From Chromobotia macracanthus (taxonomy: Eukaryota > Chordata > Actinopteri > Cypriniformes > Botiidae): 64,000 bases of DNA. Below the pieces are notes generated by a model that had not been told where the DNA came from, ran no database searches, and saw nothing but the letters and a program-made list of their open reading frames with translations. The stretch is from positions 11,771,001 through 11,835,000 of the forward strand of contig JAZGTH010000005.1 in NCBI GenBank assembly GCA_036877525.1. The letters are read 5' to 3'. The translations under genes were made by a program, and so were the position numbers. Below are positions 23,021-35,100 of this stretch, piece after piece (position 1 is the first letter of the stretch; each line of letters opens with the position of its first letter).

Positions 23021-23670
23021 GCATTACCATAAGATTTAGCCAGTGGATGATTCTCCAGAGCGTTTGCCTTATTTTCTTATTTACAGAAAGAATGTATTAA
23101 ATCCATAAGAGCACAATGCATAGCTTTTCCTTTTTTGTTGGTAAATTACCTGTGATGTCTTAGTCATATTGTTGATGGTGTTTGTGAATTCTGTTTTTGA
23201 AATGTAAAGTAAAACATTTTTTTTTTGTACGTAATCATATGCGCAATTATCAGTTGGCCGCCATCTTGGGAGGATCGCCCTCGGCTGCTGATACTGAAAT
23301 TAATACAGATACCTGCTTACCATTTGTTTTAATTTGACCTTGAAATACATTTACTATACTATACATTTATCATGTTGTCATTTGAAGGTGAAGAGAGGCT
23401 GTTTTATTGCACCGCATGACAATTTTATGTTTTCACTATAATTTTGTAGAATGTATCATTTTACCATGAGAACACTATCATGCTAGCATTCGCTACTGCT
23501 TCTGCCATCATATGGTAGAAATATCCAAATAAAATGTTATCAACAAGCTGACAGAATAAGATCCATTTCAATGACACTGTTGTTTTATTGTTGTCATTGT
23601 GGATATTAACTTTCCCATTGTCACAGAGAGGAATCAGAAAATTTAGGTTATATTAGGGCACAGACATCAA

Positions 23671-23674
<4 letters not shown>

Positions 23675-23734
<60 letters not shown>
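23675..23734 (+). repeat. (TA)n microsatellite
   Basis: About 30 uninterrupted TA units in the intergenic region. Confidence 0.95.
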
Positions 23735-23737
<3 letters not shown>

Positions 23738-26357
23738 TATTTATTTCAACAAATGACAAAACAAAATTGAATCCCTAGAACCAGTTTTGTAGTGGCTGCT
23801 TGGAAGTTTTTCTAATTCAAAAGCCGAGTGACAGACGTACACGAAGGCAATGTTAATTATCAAACCAAACAACATACAAAACTGACAAAAATGCTCAGTA
23901 ATGTAATTATTTTATTAGGTGATAAGCAGTGGCTTCAATTACTATTGACTAGTATTGGCCAGCGCGATCCTTCTAACATGGCATTGAAACAAAACAGTTA
24001 CCCAGCATGCAACACTGCGTGACATCAGATTCACATTCCTTATGCTTAACTTTAAGTTTCTGTTGAGCTTAGTTCTATATATAAAGATAGATGCTCAGCC
24101 AGAATTGTATGATGATGTCGCTTAGCAACGTCAATGTCTCCACGACAACATCCTCTAAATTTGTCTGTCGAAAAGCTCGATAGAACAATTCAGGCAACAC
24201 ACAACTGTAAAATTAGCAATGCATTACAGTGTTGAAACCTAAACACGGATAATACAATCAGTGGAGAAACTAAATATTGCCTGGTTTATAAAGAATTTCT
24301 TAAGACTTAATCTTAAGAGCATTAAAAGTAAGATGCAAACATGCAGTTTCTATTTAAAGCATCAAGTTTATTTTAAGGGCATTTTGTGTGTCTCCTTGGG
24401 ATTCAAACCCACAACCATTGCACGGCTAACAGGATGAGCTGAGCTACAGGAACACACCCAAACAGCCGATATTTGCCATATCACTGCAGGTGGTAGCAGA
24501 GCAGGTTTTATGAGTTAGATTTGATGTTGTTTTGTCAACTCAGAGTGGGCATGACTTTATCTTACCTCACACATCATGTATGCCTTAAATATTGTGACTA
24601 CATGCATGGATGTTTTTATATTTTATTAACAATGCTGGAAAGAAAAAAGCCAAACAATCCGTGAATAAAAAATTAAACCCTTCTGAACTTTCAGTTGTTT
24701 CTGCAGTTACGGTAGCCAAGTGTCTCAAATTGCGCACAGTGTTTGTCTTTGCTTATCCACCTATTCAGATAAAGAATTATGTTTCCAGATAATATGACAG
24801 CTGTTTAATATTAACTCACTATATACAATTTGCTCACTCTCAAAAACCTGTTACCTATAATTTTCAAATGACAATGAATCGTAAGATAAACATGAATATA
24901 CATTCGAATAACAGCTCTCGTCTTAGAAAATCCCTTCGCCAATAGATGGTTTATACTGGTTTTGCTTGATCTGCCACGTAGGTTAATGTGTCTGCTACAG
25001 GTCAGGCTGTAGGATCCAACAGTGACCTGCTACTCATTCCTATTACCATGTTTAGGGTCTTATTACTTTTGAATCCTAATAAGCTGGCCCTGTGAGAGGT
25101 GGTCAAGCACACACGAGAGTCTACCAAAAAATGTAAAAGCTAAAGTATGTGGAAAAAGACTTCATGTAAGTAAATACAGTAAATACAATATTCCCTGATT
25201 TTCTAGATGCATACAGATCTGTGAAGATTGCACATGTCTGCTGGGAAGAAAGTGATGTCAATGAAATATAATAATACAATTTTTATCATTTTGAAATGTC
25301 ATGTTGAGGGACCATTAACTTATAAGACTCATTTTTGAGGGTTGCCTATAAATCATTGTATTATACTCTGAAGCATGAAACAAACCTTTGTTTGTGTTTC
25401 AATATGTAGACTGACAGCAATCTTTTATTTGAATTTGGATCTGCTGCATCAAATGGCAGTACATTTCAGTTTATGAATCTGAATTAACACTGGCCACTGG
25501 CTATTTATAGACCATTGAATGTATTATTTGAAAGTTTATAATAATACGTTATAGATTCATACATTTAATCACCATATTTTATTTCATTTGATGTTACTGT
25601 CTTCAGTATATTTTTACTATTATCAGTAAAATGTTAAATTTGTTTTCAGAACTGATTTTGTATTTGATGTGGACACATGTATACATTTCTGATTCCACTA
25701 TTTCTAAGAGATAAGTATTCATTTTATTCATGTGCCCTCGTAATCTTTAAAACATTTCAAAGGCATTAACTGTGTTCTGGTCATCGGGTACGTCTGGTAT
25801 TATATGTCAGGTCTATAGAGTCAAGTGTTCCTGTCATACACATTACTAATGACTTAAGACTTTAAAGTTTAAAGCTAAGGATTTACAACTCACTGTCTAG
25901 ACTCTGGACTTGACTCTGGACTTACATGCAAAGACTCGAGACTTACTTGTGCCTGGCAAAACAATGATTTAGTCCCACATCAACACTCCTTTACAACACC
26001 CCTTGGCATGGATATGTGGGAGGGTGTCACGTTCAGGAGTTTTTTTCTGTTCCCTGTACATCGAGTGTATGCTAAGCCGATGGCTCTCCAGGTGCTTCTA
26101 GTTCTCCTTGTTTTTCCAGTGCTTTGTTTGTTGCTACAGAATTGTGATTTGGTAAATCATGAAGATTATTTTGAGTTTAACCTCCTGGATTTGTCTTGGA
26201 TTGGATATCTGCAACACACCATTATAATGGGTGGAGACGGTGTGGTGTTCAAACTGTATACTGAGTGATCAGATAAAGTAACAGAACAGTAACTTCATAT
26301 GACCATTTTCATTTTGTTTCTTCAAATTTATAATCTGTTCCAACTTTCTGGATCAAC

Positions 26358-27895
26358 ATGTCCTGCTTATCTGTTAGCGCAAGTCTCAGCAAGGTCTTAC
26401 GATGGAAATATCTCAGCCTGCCCCAGGGAGACCTCAGTCAGATCACTTATGTCTGGAGCAAAAGCGGTGCTGGTGAGCTGTGCAGCAAGACCCGAACCGT
26501 GGACTCTGAACCAAAGAGCATAGCTGGTATGACATTCTTGTTTAGTATGCTTTCATTTTTTTGTGGTTTCTTACCGTTTTTTCCTCTCTGCGTGTTTTTT
26601 TGGTAGATATACCAGAATGGGTTTTTGCAATTGAGACTGAAAGATGCATTAATGAGATGCTACTGGTTCCTGTCTGCATGTTCCGGGACCCCTTCATTTT
26701 GGACCCTAACAAACTGGTTTGGTGCGAAGTGCTAAAGCATACCAGAGAACCTGCAGGTACGAAATTTATATTTTGACATTTTGAATGCATTTTAATTCAA
26801 AATGATGTACAGCTTCATGTCTGGTGCGAATGCATTGCTTGTGAATCCGACCCACGATCTCTTAGAATCGAACCATCGTCACAGCTGTAACAAGGTCATG
26901 GAGATGGTCAAAGGGCTCCATCCCTGTTTTGCCATGGAGCAGGAGTTTACCCTTCTAGGAGTGGATGGACATCCTTTAGGCTTGCCCAGACTTGGCTTCC
27001 CCGAGCCACAAGGTTATAGAAATGTTTCACGTTATAAAAAGTGCACTCTTTAGTGGGATACACATTCATTCTGAATTGGTCAGGATTGTGTATCTTTCTT
27101 CTGTCAGGTCCTTATTACTGTAGTGTTGGTGCTGACAAGGCTTTTAGCAGAGACATTATGGAGTGTCATTTTAAAGCCTGTCTGTATGCTGGCATCAAAA
27201 TCGGTGGCACTAATGCAAAGGTCATGCCCTCTCAGGTAAACGCTGTGAAGTTATTTGGTATCTATCGTTGAGGAAGCGGCTTTCTCTATGTTCTGGATGT
27301 CCAGTCTGAATGGTTTAATCTCTTTCTTTGTAGTGGGTGTTCCAGGTGGGGCCATGTGAAGGAATTGAGATAGGAGATCAGCTCTGGATGGCCCGCTTCT
27401 TGCTACACAGGGTGTGTGAAGACTTTGGTGTGGTGGCCACTCTTGATCCAAAACCAATGAAAGGAGAATGGAACGGAGCCAGGTGCCACATCAATGTGAG
27501 CACTATAAACACCAGAGCTGAAGGAGGAATTGAGTACGTACTCAAGAGCTTCATACACGACATAAAGATCAGAGAGAAAGAGAGACACAAAGAGTGAGAG
27601 AGAATTATAAAACCGTCTTAGCACATCTGACGCCCATTATTCTTCCTTCCAAATCAGGCACATTGAACAAGCAATCGAGAAACTGAGAAAGCGACATATG
27701 GAGCATGTTCGTGTCTACGGCCTGCACGGTGGCGAGGATAACAAGCGGCATGTCATGGGTCTTCAACACACCTCCAGCATCAACGATTTCTTTGAGGACC
27801 GCCGTCCTGCTTCCAACTGTGACCCGTATGCTGTGATCTGCGGCATCGCCCGGATGTGCATGCTGGATGAAGAAGGTCTGCGAGCTTTGGAATAA
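26358..27895 (+). CDS. Glutamine synthetase-like protein, probably catalytically inactive
   Basis: A eukaryotic type-II glutamine synthetase fold in six exons: 26358-26526, 26607-26756, 26866-27012, 27108-27235, 27334-27533 and 27658-27895. These give 1032 nt, 343 residues, against 373 in human GLUL. Start ATG 26358 aligns with the family start. Conserved blocks are YLSLPQGD, KTRTVDSEPK, RDPF, MEQEFT, GPYYC, GPCEGIEIGD, HRVCEDFGV, EWNGA, SSINDF and FEDRRPASNCDP. Lost features in human numbering: the FDGSS nucleotide loop (now FAIETE), Glu196 to Val in QWVFQVGPCEG, Arg299 to His, Glu305 to His, and an exact in-frame loss of 24 residues between INDF and FEDRR that removes Arg319 and Arg324. Retained are Glu134, Glu136, Glu203, His253, Glu338 and Arg340. 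All frames stay open and splice sites are canonical, so it is a diverged gene rather than simple debris. An orthologue name was not established. Confidence 0.88.
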
Positions 27896-28990
27896 TACAA
27901 TTAACAGGAGAATGTTAGATTGAAGCCTATTCATTTATTACATTACCTTTTTGATAGTATTTATATATTATAGACTATTACACTATTATAGACTGATAGT
28001 ATTTTTTTTACATAAAACCATTGCTTACATCTGCTTTGAGAAGTTATAGTTTCTATAAATACAATGCTGTGTGCTAAACGTTTATCCATTACGAAGTAAA
28101 TCATGGGATGTTATCCATTTTATTCAAAGCGACCTACAAATGAGAAAGCATTTAACATTTTTCCATAAGAGCCAACAACACATTTCTTTGAATTCCTATA
28201 AATGATGTAAAAAAATGTAAACGATGTAAACTTCTTCGCGTTTAATGTTTCTTATATCTTATATATGTTTCTTATAAAATGAGGGCTGCGGTGCTTGCTG
28301 TGCTGCAGGCTGTCCATTAGGGGGAGTCAGAGGCAAGTGTTTGCCACTGTGTGCACAAATAAAAGTGGACAAAGTTTTTAGTATTGGACAAATTGTAAAT
28401 GCTTTAGACAAAAGGTTCATTATACAAAGTGCACTTACATGCTCATGCTTTTTGTTGTGGGAAAACATCATAGAGGATGGAGAGGTAGGATATTTTTCTG
28501 ACTGATGTGTTGGTGCAGTCTTTTACAAGCATGCATATGTAGTTTTAAAGCGTGCTGTTGTTTTTATAGCTCTTATGGCTTTATTATGAGTGATTAATAA
28601 AGTGATTTTGAAGGCACAGGGTGCTCACAGTCATGGGGTAAATTTATTACCTCCGGGGCAATAGCACAGGAGATGCAGTCAGTTGTTCAATGCATCAAAT
28701 GGCTGAAATGCATTTCTAGGGTTTTCGGGGTTGGTTATGAGAAAAAAACATCACTTTTATCACAGTGTATATTACTTAGTTCCTGATTAGCATCCAATGA
28801 ATTGCATAACATGATTTTAACTTGATGTGAAAATGCATATTCAACACATTTTAGTCAGTCATCGCAAAACGCAGCCGTAAACACTAACTAGACTAACTAA
28901 CGTGGGTTATAGTTACTATAGTTACTACAAAAATATGGTTTTATGTCATATATGCAAATGTGCCATATATATACACACACACAGACGTGT
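27896..28990 (+). other. Intergenic region before arrdc1
   Basis: AT-rich, with candidate poly(A) signals AATAAA near 28354 and 28596 for the upstream gene, and a GCGACCTACAAATGAG SINE-tail fragment at about 28110-28155. No further gene was seen. Confidence 0.5.
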
Positions 28991-29000
28991 AAGAGTCACA

Positions 29001-29125
29001 GCTCGTGACGTCGAAACGCTCCGGATGACGTCAGCGCTCGTAAAAGGGCGGAGAGCCGCAGGTGGGACGCGAACCGGCCGCGCTCGTCCCGTTACCCTCA
29101 CCGACGCGTCAGCTTTCTCGAAGAC
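29001..29125 (+). promoter_or_regulatory. arrdc1 CpG-island promoter with CRE and GC box
   Basis: A full palindromic cAMP-response element TGACGTCA lies at 29026-29033, a half-matching TGACGTCG at 29006-29013, and a GGGCGG box at about 29046-29051. CpG-rich sequence continues through exon 1 to about 29700. This is a housekeeping-type TATA-less promoter; factor binding is inferred. Confidence 0.65.
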
Positions 29126-32100
29126 ATGGGCAAGCTTCAGGACTTTGAGATCACTTTTACAAACAGCAAAGTGGTTTACAACCCCGGCGAGTCGATATCG
29201 GGAACCGTGAGAATTAAAGCGAGCCAGCCCTTGCCGTTTAAAGGTAAGCGTCAGAAATGTTGCGCGATTTCGCACCTTTGCGTGAACATTTACGGCTGTG
29301 CGTTTCCCCCGTTAATGCAAACGTTGTGTTGCATGTTTAGCATCCTGTTTTATATGAAATGCAATGCACGATCGATGTGTCGCGTTCACGGGCTACAGGA
29401 CGCGTCGACGTCGGGAGCGTTAGTCCGCGTCCTGTTTGTGGCGCGTTGCTGGTTTGGGTCCGATTGCACGATCAAACTGGTTCGTTTAGGATCGCTTTTC
29501 AACAGGTGTGTTGATGTTGATCGTCACCCGACCTCCGTGATGATGAGAGAGGAGATTTCCGATGGGCTTTGCGTCGGAAAACAGCCAGGACGCGACGCGA
29601 AGGTCTCTAGAAGTTCAACTAGTTGGAAACGCGTGCGACGCGACGCGAGTGTGACGAACGTCAGTCGAAACAAACGCGTTGAAACGGGCCTAAATTTGCA
29701 TTCATTTTAATGTACCGACTAACATCCTCTAACTAAAACTAAAAACGAGTGACGAGAGTTAGACTCGGTTTTAACGACGCCTGTCAAGTATGGCAAGGTG
29801 GTTTTCACACTGCGCATGCGTACAAACGTGTATTGTGTTTTTACTGAGTGGGGAGATGGTCAGAGATCTGCCCTTTATTTCATTTATAATTATTATATAA
29901 TCATTATATATTTCATTTATAATGTTTATTTCGTTTCATTGTGTTGGTTGTTCATTTGAAGAACTGCAGGATCTCATCCTATGAGAAATGATTTCTGTGG
30001 CCATGTTTCTGTTTTTGTCTGTTGTCTCTTTGCATTTGACAGCATGGATGTGAATGTGGATTGAGGTCATGTGACTGGTGATGTCACTCTTTTAGGGGAG
30101 AATGAGGTCATGTGACTGGTGATGTCACTCTTTTAGGTGGAGAATGAGGTCATGTGACTGGTGATGTCACTCTTTTAGGTGGAGAATGAGGTCACGTGAC
30201 TGGTGATGTCACTCTTAGGGGAGCATGAGGTCACGTGACTGGTGATGTCACTCTTTTAGGGGAGCATGAGGTCACGTGACTGGTGATGTCACTCTTTTAG
30301 GGGAGAATGAGGTCACGTGACTGGTGATGTCACTCTTTTAGGGGAGAATGAGGTCACGTGACTGGTGATGTCACTCTTTTAGGGGAGAATGAGGTCACGT
30401 GACTGGTGATGTCACTCTTTTAGGGGAGAATGAGGTCACGTGACTGGTGATGTCACTCTTTGGGGAATGGAGCACGTGACTGGTGTTCCTTTTGGGGGGG
30501 ATGGGTCACGTGACTGGTGATGTCACTCTTTTAGGGGAGAATGAGATCACGTGACTGGTGATGTCACTTTTAGGTGGAGAATGAGGTCATGTGACTGGTG
30601 TGTCACTCTTTTGGGATGAGGTCCGTGACTGTGCTGTCCCTTTAGGAGAATGAGCACGTGACTTGTGATTCACTTTTTAGGGGGAATGAGATCCTGCTGG
30701 GATATTTTTTAGGGAGAATGAGATCACGTGACTGGTGTGATTATTCCTGCTCTGCCCACACTTGAATTCATTTTAATTCCTTGGAATTTCACAAGGGGAT
30801 AGGCTTAGACATTCCCATTGAGGCTTAGACATTCCCATTGAGGCTTAGACATTCCCGTTGAGGCTTAGACTTTCCCATTCCCCTTGACAGCTAACAGGGA
30901 ATATTCTCAGGACGTTAGTCAAACTTTTTCAACATTATTGTTAGTGTGTTAGTGGAACATATAAAACGTTACCGAATTAAAAAAGTGTAAAAACTGGACA
31001 ACATTTTTAACATTTTTGTTACTTAATGGAAACTTTAGCAAAATGATCTTACCACCTAAAATTGTTAATTGGGTTTGTGGCATTTCCCTCAGGACCTTGA
31101 CAAAACTGCTGGAAGTCTTAAATAATGGGTATTCGTTTTTATAGTTATTGTAGCAGAACCAACCACTTAAAGATTAAACTCTTTTTAAGGATTAAGCCTT
31201 ATTCATTATGTGTAACTTTTCTATGTTAAGGTACTACGGAGAGTGCTTTAAATAGTTTATTTGTAAGTGTGGTTTTGTTTGATCACAACAGTATTGGCTT
31301 TAACCAGTGGTGTGAGTTTGAGTTAGAAATATCTGTTTGCTCGTCTAATGATCGGAAGTGGTTATTAATTTTGAAACTCCGTTGGGTGACAGTAGTGGTA
31401 CAAAGGTTACATGATAAAGCCTTGACTATAAATCTTAATGCATAGTCATCGATTTCTTATTTTCCTGCCCAATGCAGCCGCAGACAGGATGTGATTCTAC
31501 TTCGAAATTCAACAAAGTTCTCTGAGTGTTTCATTAAAAAGCAGCTGACTCATGCAGTGGCTGTCTTATCTGTACTTTTCAAGTCTGGTTGCTTTAATAA
31601 AGAACCTGTCGTGGACCCGATGGGTGTGAGAGATAACAGCTTTTTCCAGTCTAGCTCTGGATTGCAGAATTTATTCAGTGACAAGCGTGACGTTAATATT
31701 AAGGTGCGCGTGTGTGTGTCTAGTCGCTGTCCTGTTAAGAGCACTGACAACCTTCTGTTGAAAAGGGGGTCCTGTTTACATCACGCCCGGCATTTATTGT
31801 ATAGGGTTACTGAGTGATGCTGGTCAGCAGAGTGTAGAGGGCCAGACAGCTTTGTCAGAAGACATTTCTAATCCCTCTTAACTATAAAACAGGGGCTTTA
31901 GGCTGTTTTTAATCAGTCACTTACAGAATATCTAAAGAAGGCGAGATTACTTCTCATTTCATTGGTATCTAAACGTTGACAAAACATGCTTATAACTGGT
32001 TAACTCGTGTGACACATATATCTTTCTCTTCCAGGAAAATATGCCAGACATGTTCGTTGACTCATCTTGTTCACAGGGCTGTATGCAAATTTTTGTTCAG

Positions 32101-35100
32101 TAAAACGTTTTCTAGAACGAGCGCCCCCTCCCTCTAATACCACATCACAGGATAGCAAAAGCAAGGGGCAAATCTTGGTCCTTGGCCCCAACTTCCTGTT
32201 TCAACAGGAAATGCATCAGCATTGTCAAGAAAATTGTGTTGTCAAAATAACAAAATCTAGTTTTGCCTCTCCTAAACCCAGGTCTCCCGGTTAGAATAGC
32301 ACCGTTATAGTTACGTACACCAGCACAGTATGTTCATCTTTTATGCTTTGATAAATCCAGCTCGGTATTAGATTCCGAGGGTTCTAGTGATTGAGATAAG
32401 CTCGTTTGCAAAGCTCTGGAGCTTTCTCATTGTCTGTGTCTCAAGAGGCACTCACATAGACAAGTCCCTCTATTCATTAACTCTGGACACAGGCTGATTG
32501 GTTCTGTAAGGCTACACCATTGTTATTGAGGCTGATATAAACATGATGCCACTCTGAGTTTCACACTGGCTCTCTGTGTGGCTTTATGAATAGACGCACT
32601 GCCTTCTGCTCATCCGTTCGCCATTGTAACCATCAGAATGGTACCCACACCCTTGTTTGTGTTGGAATCTTTGCCACACCATTGAAGAAAAGTTATTACG
32701 TTTAACAGCCCAAGGCTGCTTGTCTCTATCACAAAGGGAATCACAGGTCTCAAATGTTATTATTTATTTATTTTTGAGTTAGAAAAGTGACAAAATCCTT
32801 TTCTGGTCTGTTTTGCCTCAAATCCGTTAAGCTGATTTAGTGTCTTCAAAGTCAAGGGGTTTCCTCTACACACTGTTGTCTTTAACCCTTGAAATCTGTT
32901 TTATAGTTACATTTTGTACGAATTATAATGTAGATTTTTAATGTAACGATTGATAGTGACTTCCTGTCTTTTAATAATCGGTGAACGATTAATATTAATT
33001 CTGTGTAGCCTTTACGTAATCTGTGATGTCCTGACACCCAATTACAGTTTCAATTTCAAAACGAGAACAATGAAAAAATGAACCCATTGTTTAGCGCAGC
33101 CAATCCCTTGTTGAATCATTGTATTTTTGACCCTTTGAATCTGAAACATATGGGCTGTGGTGGAAACTGCGTTTATTCCTGTAAACTCCGACATACAGCA
33201 TGTCTCAGCAGGCATTGAGTGCAGTGAACTCCACGCCCGCTTCATCCAGCTGTAAATAGCAACCGCACTTAGTGAAACCGGTTTGCAACTCATACCGTAG
33301 GCTTCTAACCCTTACTGTGTCTACACTTGGGGGAATGTTTATCAGAACCGAGTTAACATTCAATTAGCACTCCGCACTCCACAGTCTAGATTTAAACTTT
33401 AATCAGAGACAGGAATACAGTTCAGATAGGCATATCTTATTTTGGCCTCCATAATTAAAATGTTCAAATGTTGTTTGGAATTTTTTCAAGCCTGCAGCTG
33501 TAATCACTTTCTCATTTTGGCCTCCAGGCACTAGATCAACAGTGAAGACTTTGAATGAGAGAGTTCACCCAAAAAAGATTTTTTCCATCATTTACTCATC
33601 CTCATGTTATTCCAAACCTGTATGACTTTGTGTTCTGTGGAACACAAAAGAAGATATTTTGAGAAATGTCTCGGTGGTTTTGTGTCCATATCATGGAAGT
33701 CAATGGGCGCCACTGTTGTGTGGTTACCAACGTACTTCTCAGACAGAAATTTTCATTTTTGGCTGAACTATCTCTTTAAAATACAGGACCCCCTAGAGAT
33801 GTTTCTAGTAAGTGTTGGACCTTTCAGTGAGATGTGTGGATCGGCGCTTTCACCTTCCTCCTCGCAGTTTCCTCTTTGTGCCCTTCAGCATGCCAGCTGC
33901 CCTTCATGGGGCTTTTTCTCACAGCCTCCCCGGCTTTGATAAATGTCTCCATCTCTATATGTGTGTCTCCTGTATCTCTTCCTGTTTCTCTCTCCAGGCT
34001 GTCAGGGCAACCTTGCTGGGTCAAGGTGTCTATTTTTGGGTTTAGATGAGGAAAGATCGCCGACTGTCTCACAGAACAAGGGATGCAGCTAGAACAATTG
34101 CAGCAAAAATAGAGCTGGGACCACAAAAATTAGGACAATATACTTTTTTTCTTTGTGTGTGCTGCTAATGATGCTGTGAACGTCTTTAAATACTGTTCTT
34201 AAGCTTTCGTTTCTTTCTTTGGCATTAGCGACTAAGATGGGACACAGAGCACATCTGGCTTCAGTCAATGGATATCCTCTGAGCAGTCACATTATTCTGT
34301 TTCAACTGATCTTCATGTTCCATATTTTAGGTTACATATGAGAACAAAAGCTACAGATATGTCACTGTCTCCTTTGTCTGCCTCAGTTCCAACTCCATTT
34401 CAGATTTCACCACGTAACATTTATGATGTCAGTTTAGTCTTCGTGTTTATCAGTGTTCCTCTTCATTTACTGGATGTTACATCTCGGCAGCGCCCCGGGA
34501 CTAAGATTTCCGCTTCGTTTTACAGTGAAGCTTTTTGGAAATGTCTTGCTTGACTTTAATGGCCTGCCTTTCTACTCATCTGTTTCTCTTAATGGTCCTC
34601 AAGTCAAATGGCTGTAACAGAAAGGCCGACCACGCTTACCAGATCATGAGTCACAGTGAAATAGTAAATCTGTGGAAGAGAGGGTCAGAGGCCAGAATTG
34701 AACACGTTCCTCACAGACGGCGTTAAATAAATCTTGAATAAATCTTCTATTTAAACTCCTTAAATAATCTTGAATAGTAGACATGTAGACACTAACCCTT
34801 CAGCAAAGTTAGTATGGTTTACTTAAACTGTTAAAACATTTCAGTTAACTAAAATCCAATAAAATATAGGCATTGATATTATTTAAAAAATGTAAACTAA
34901 ATGAAATTAGAATAGGTAAACATATAAACACATAAGATGTTACAAAAGCTGATTCAAAAGAATAATCAAACTACAATAAAACTTAAATCAACTCTTTTCT
35001 AGCTACTTGGTAATCATATTTTTTGGTGTTCTTTGGAAGTGTGGAATATCAGCTGTGTGTTGTTTGTACGTATGTGTTGGACACATACGCTGCTTATTCT

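Larger units (their letters stand above)
22626..26357 (+). other. Intergenic region between mamdc4 and the glutamine synthetase-like gene
   Basis: A mamdc4 poly(A) signal AATAAA is at 22797-22802. The rest is AT-rich with a 42-bp tandem repeat, a (TA)n tract at 23675-23734 and an inverted SINE fragment at 24390-24452 (B-box-like GGGATTCAAACCC). No gene was recognised. Confidence 0.6.

Noticed and set aside
26008..26268. Frame with a signal-peptide-like start (MALQVLLVLLVFPVLC) just before the GS-like gene
   Set aside because: Glutamine synthetases are cytosolic, the frame does not splice in phase to the next exon at a clear donor, and ATG 26358 aligns with the family start.
29126..29710. Long frame continuing past arrdc1 exon 1
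   Set aside because: A strong GTAAGC donor at 29244 and the family alignment end the exon there; the rest is CpG-island sequence with few stop codons by composition.
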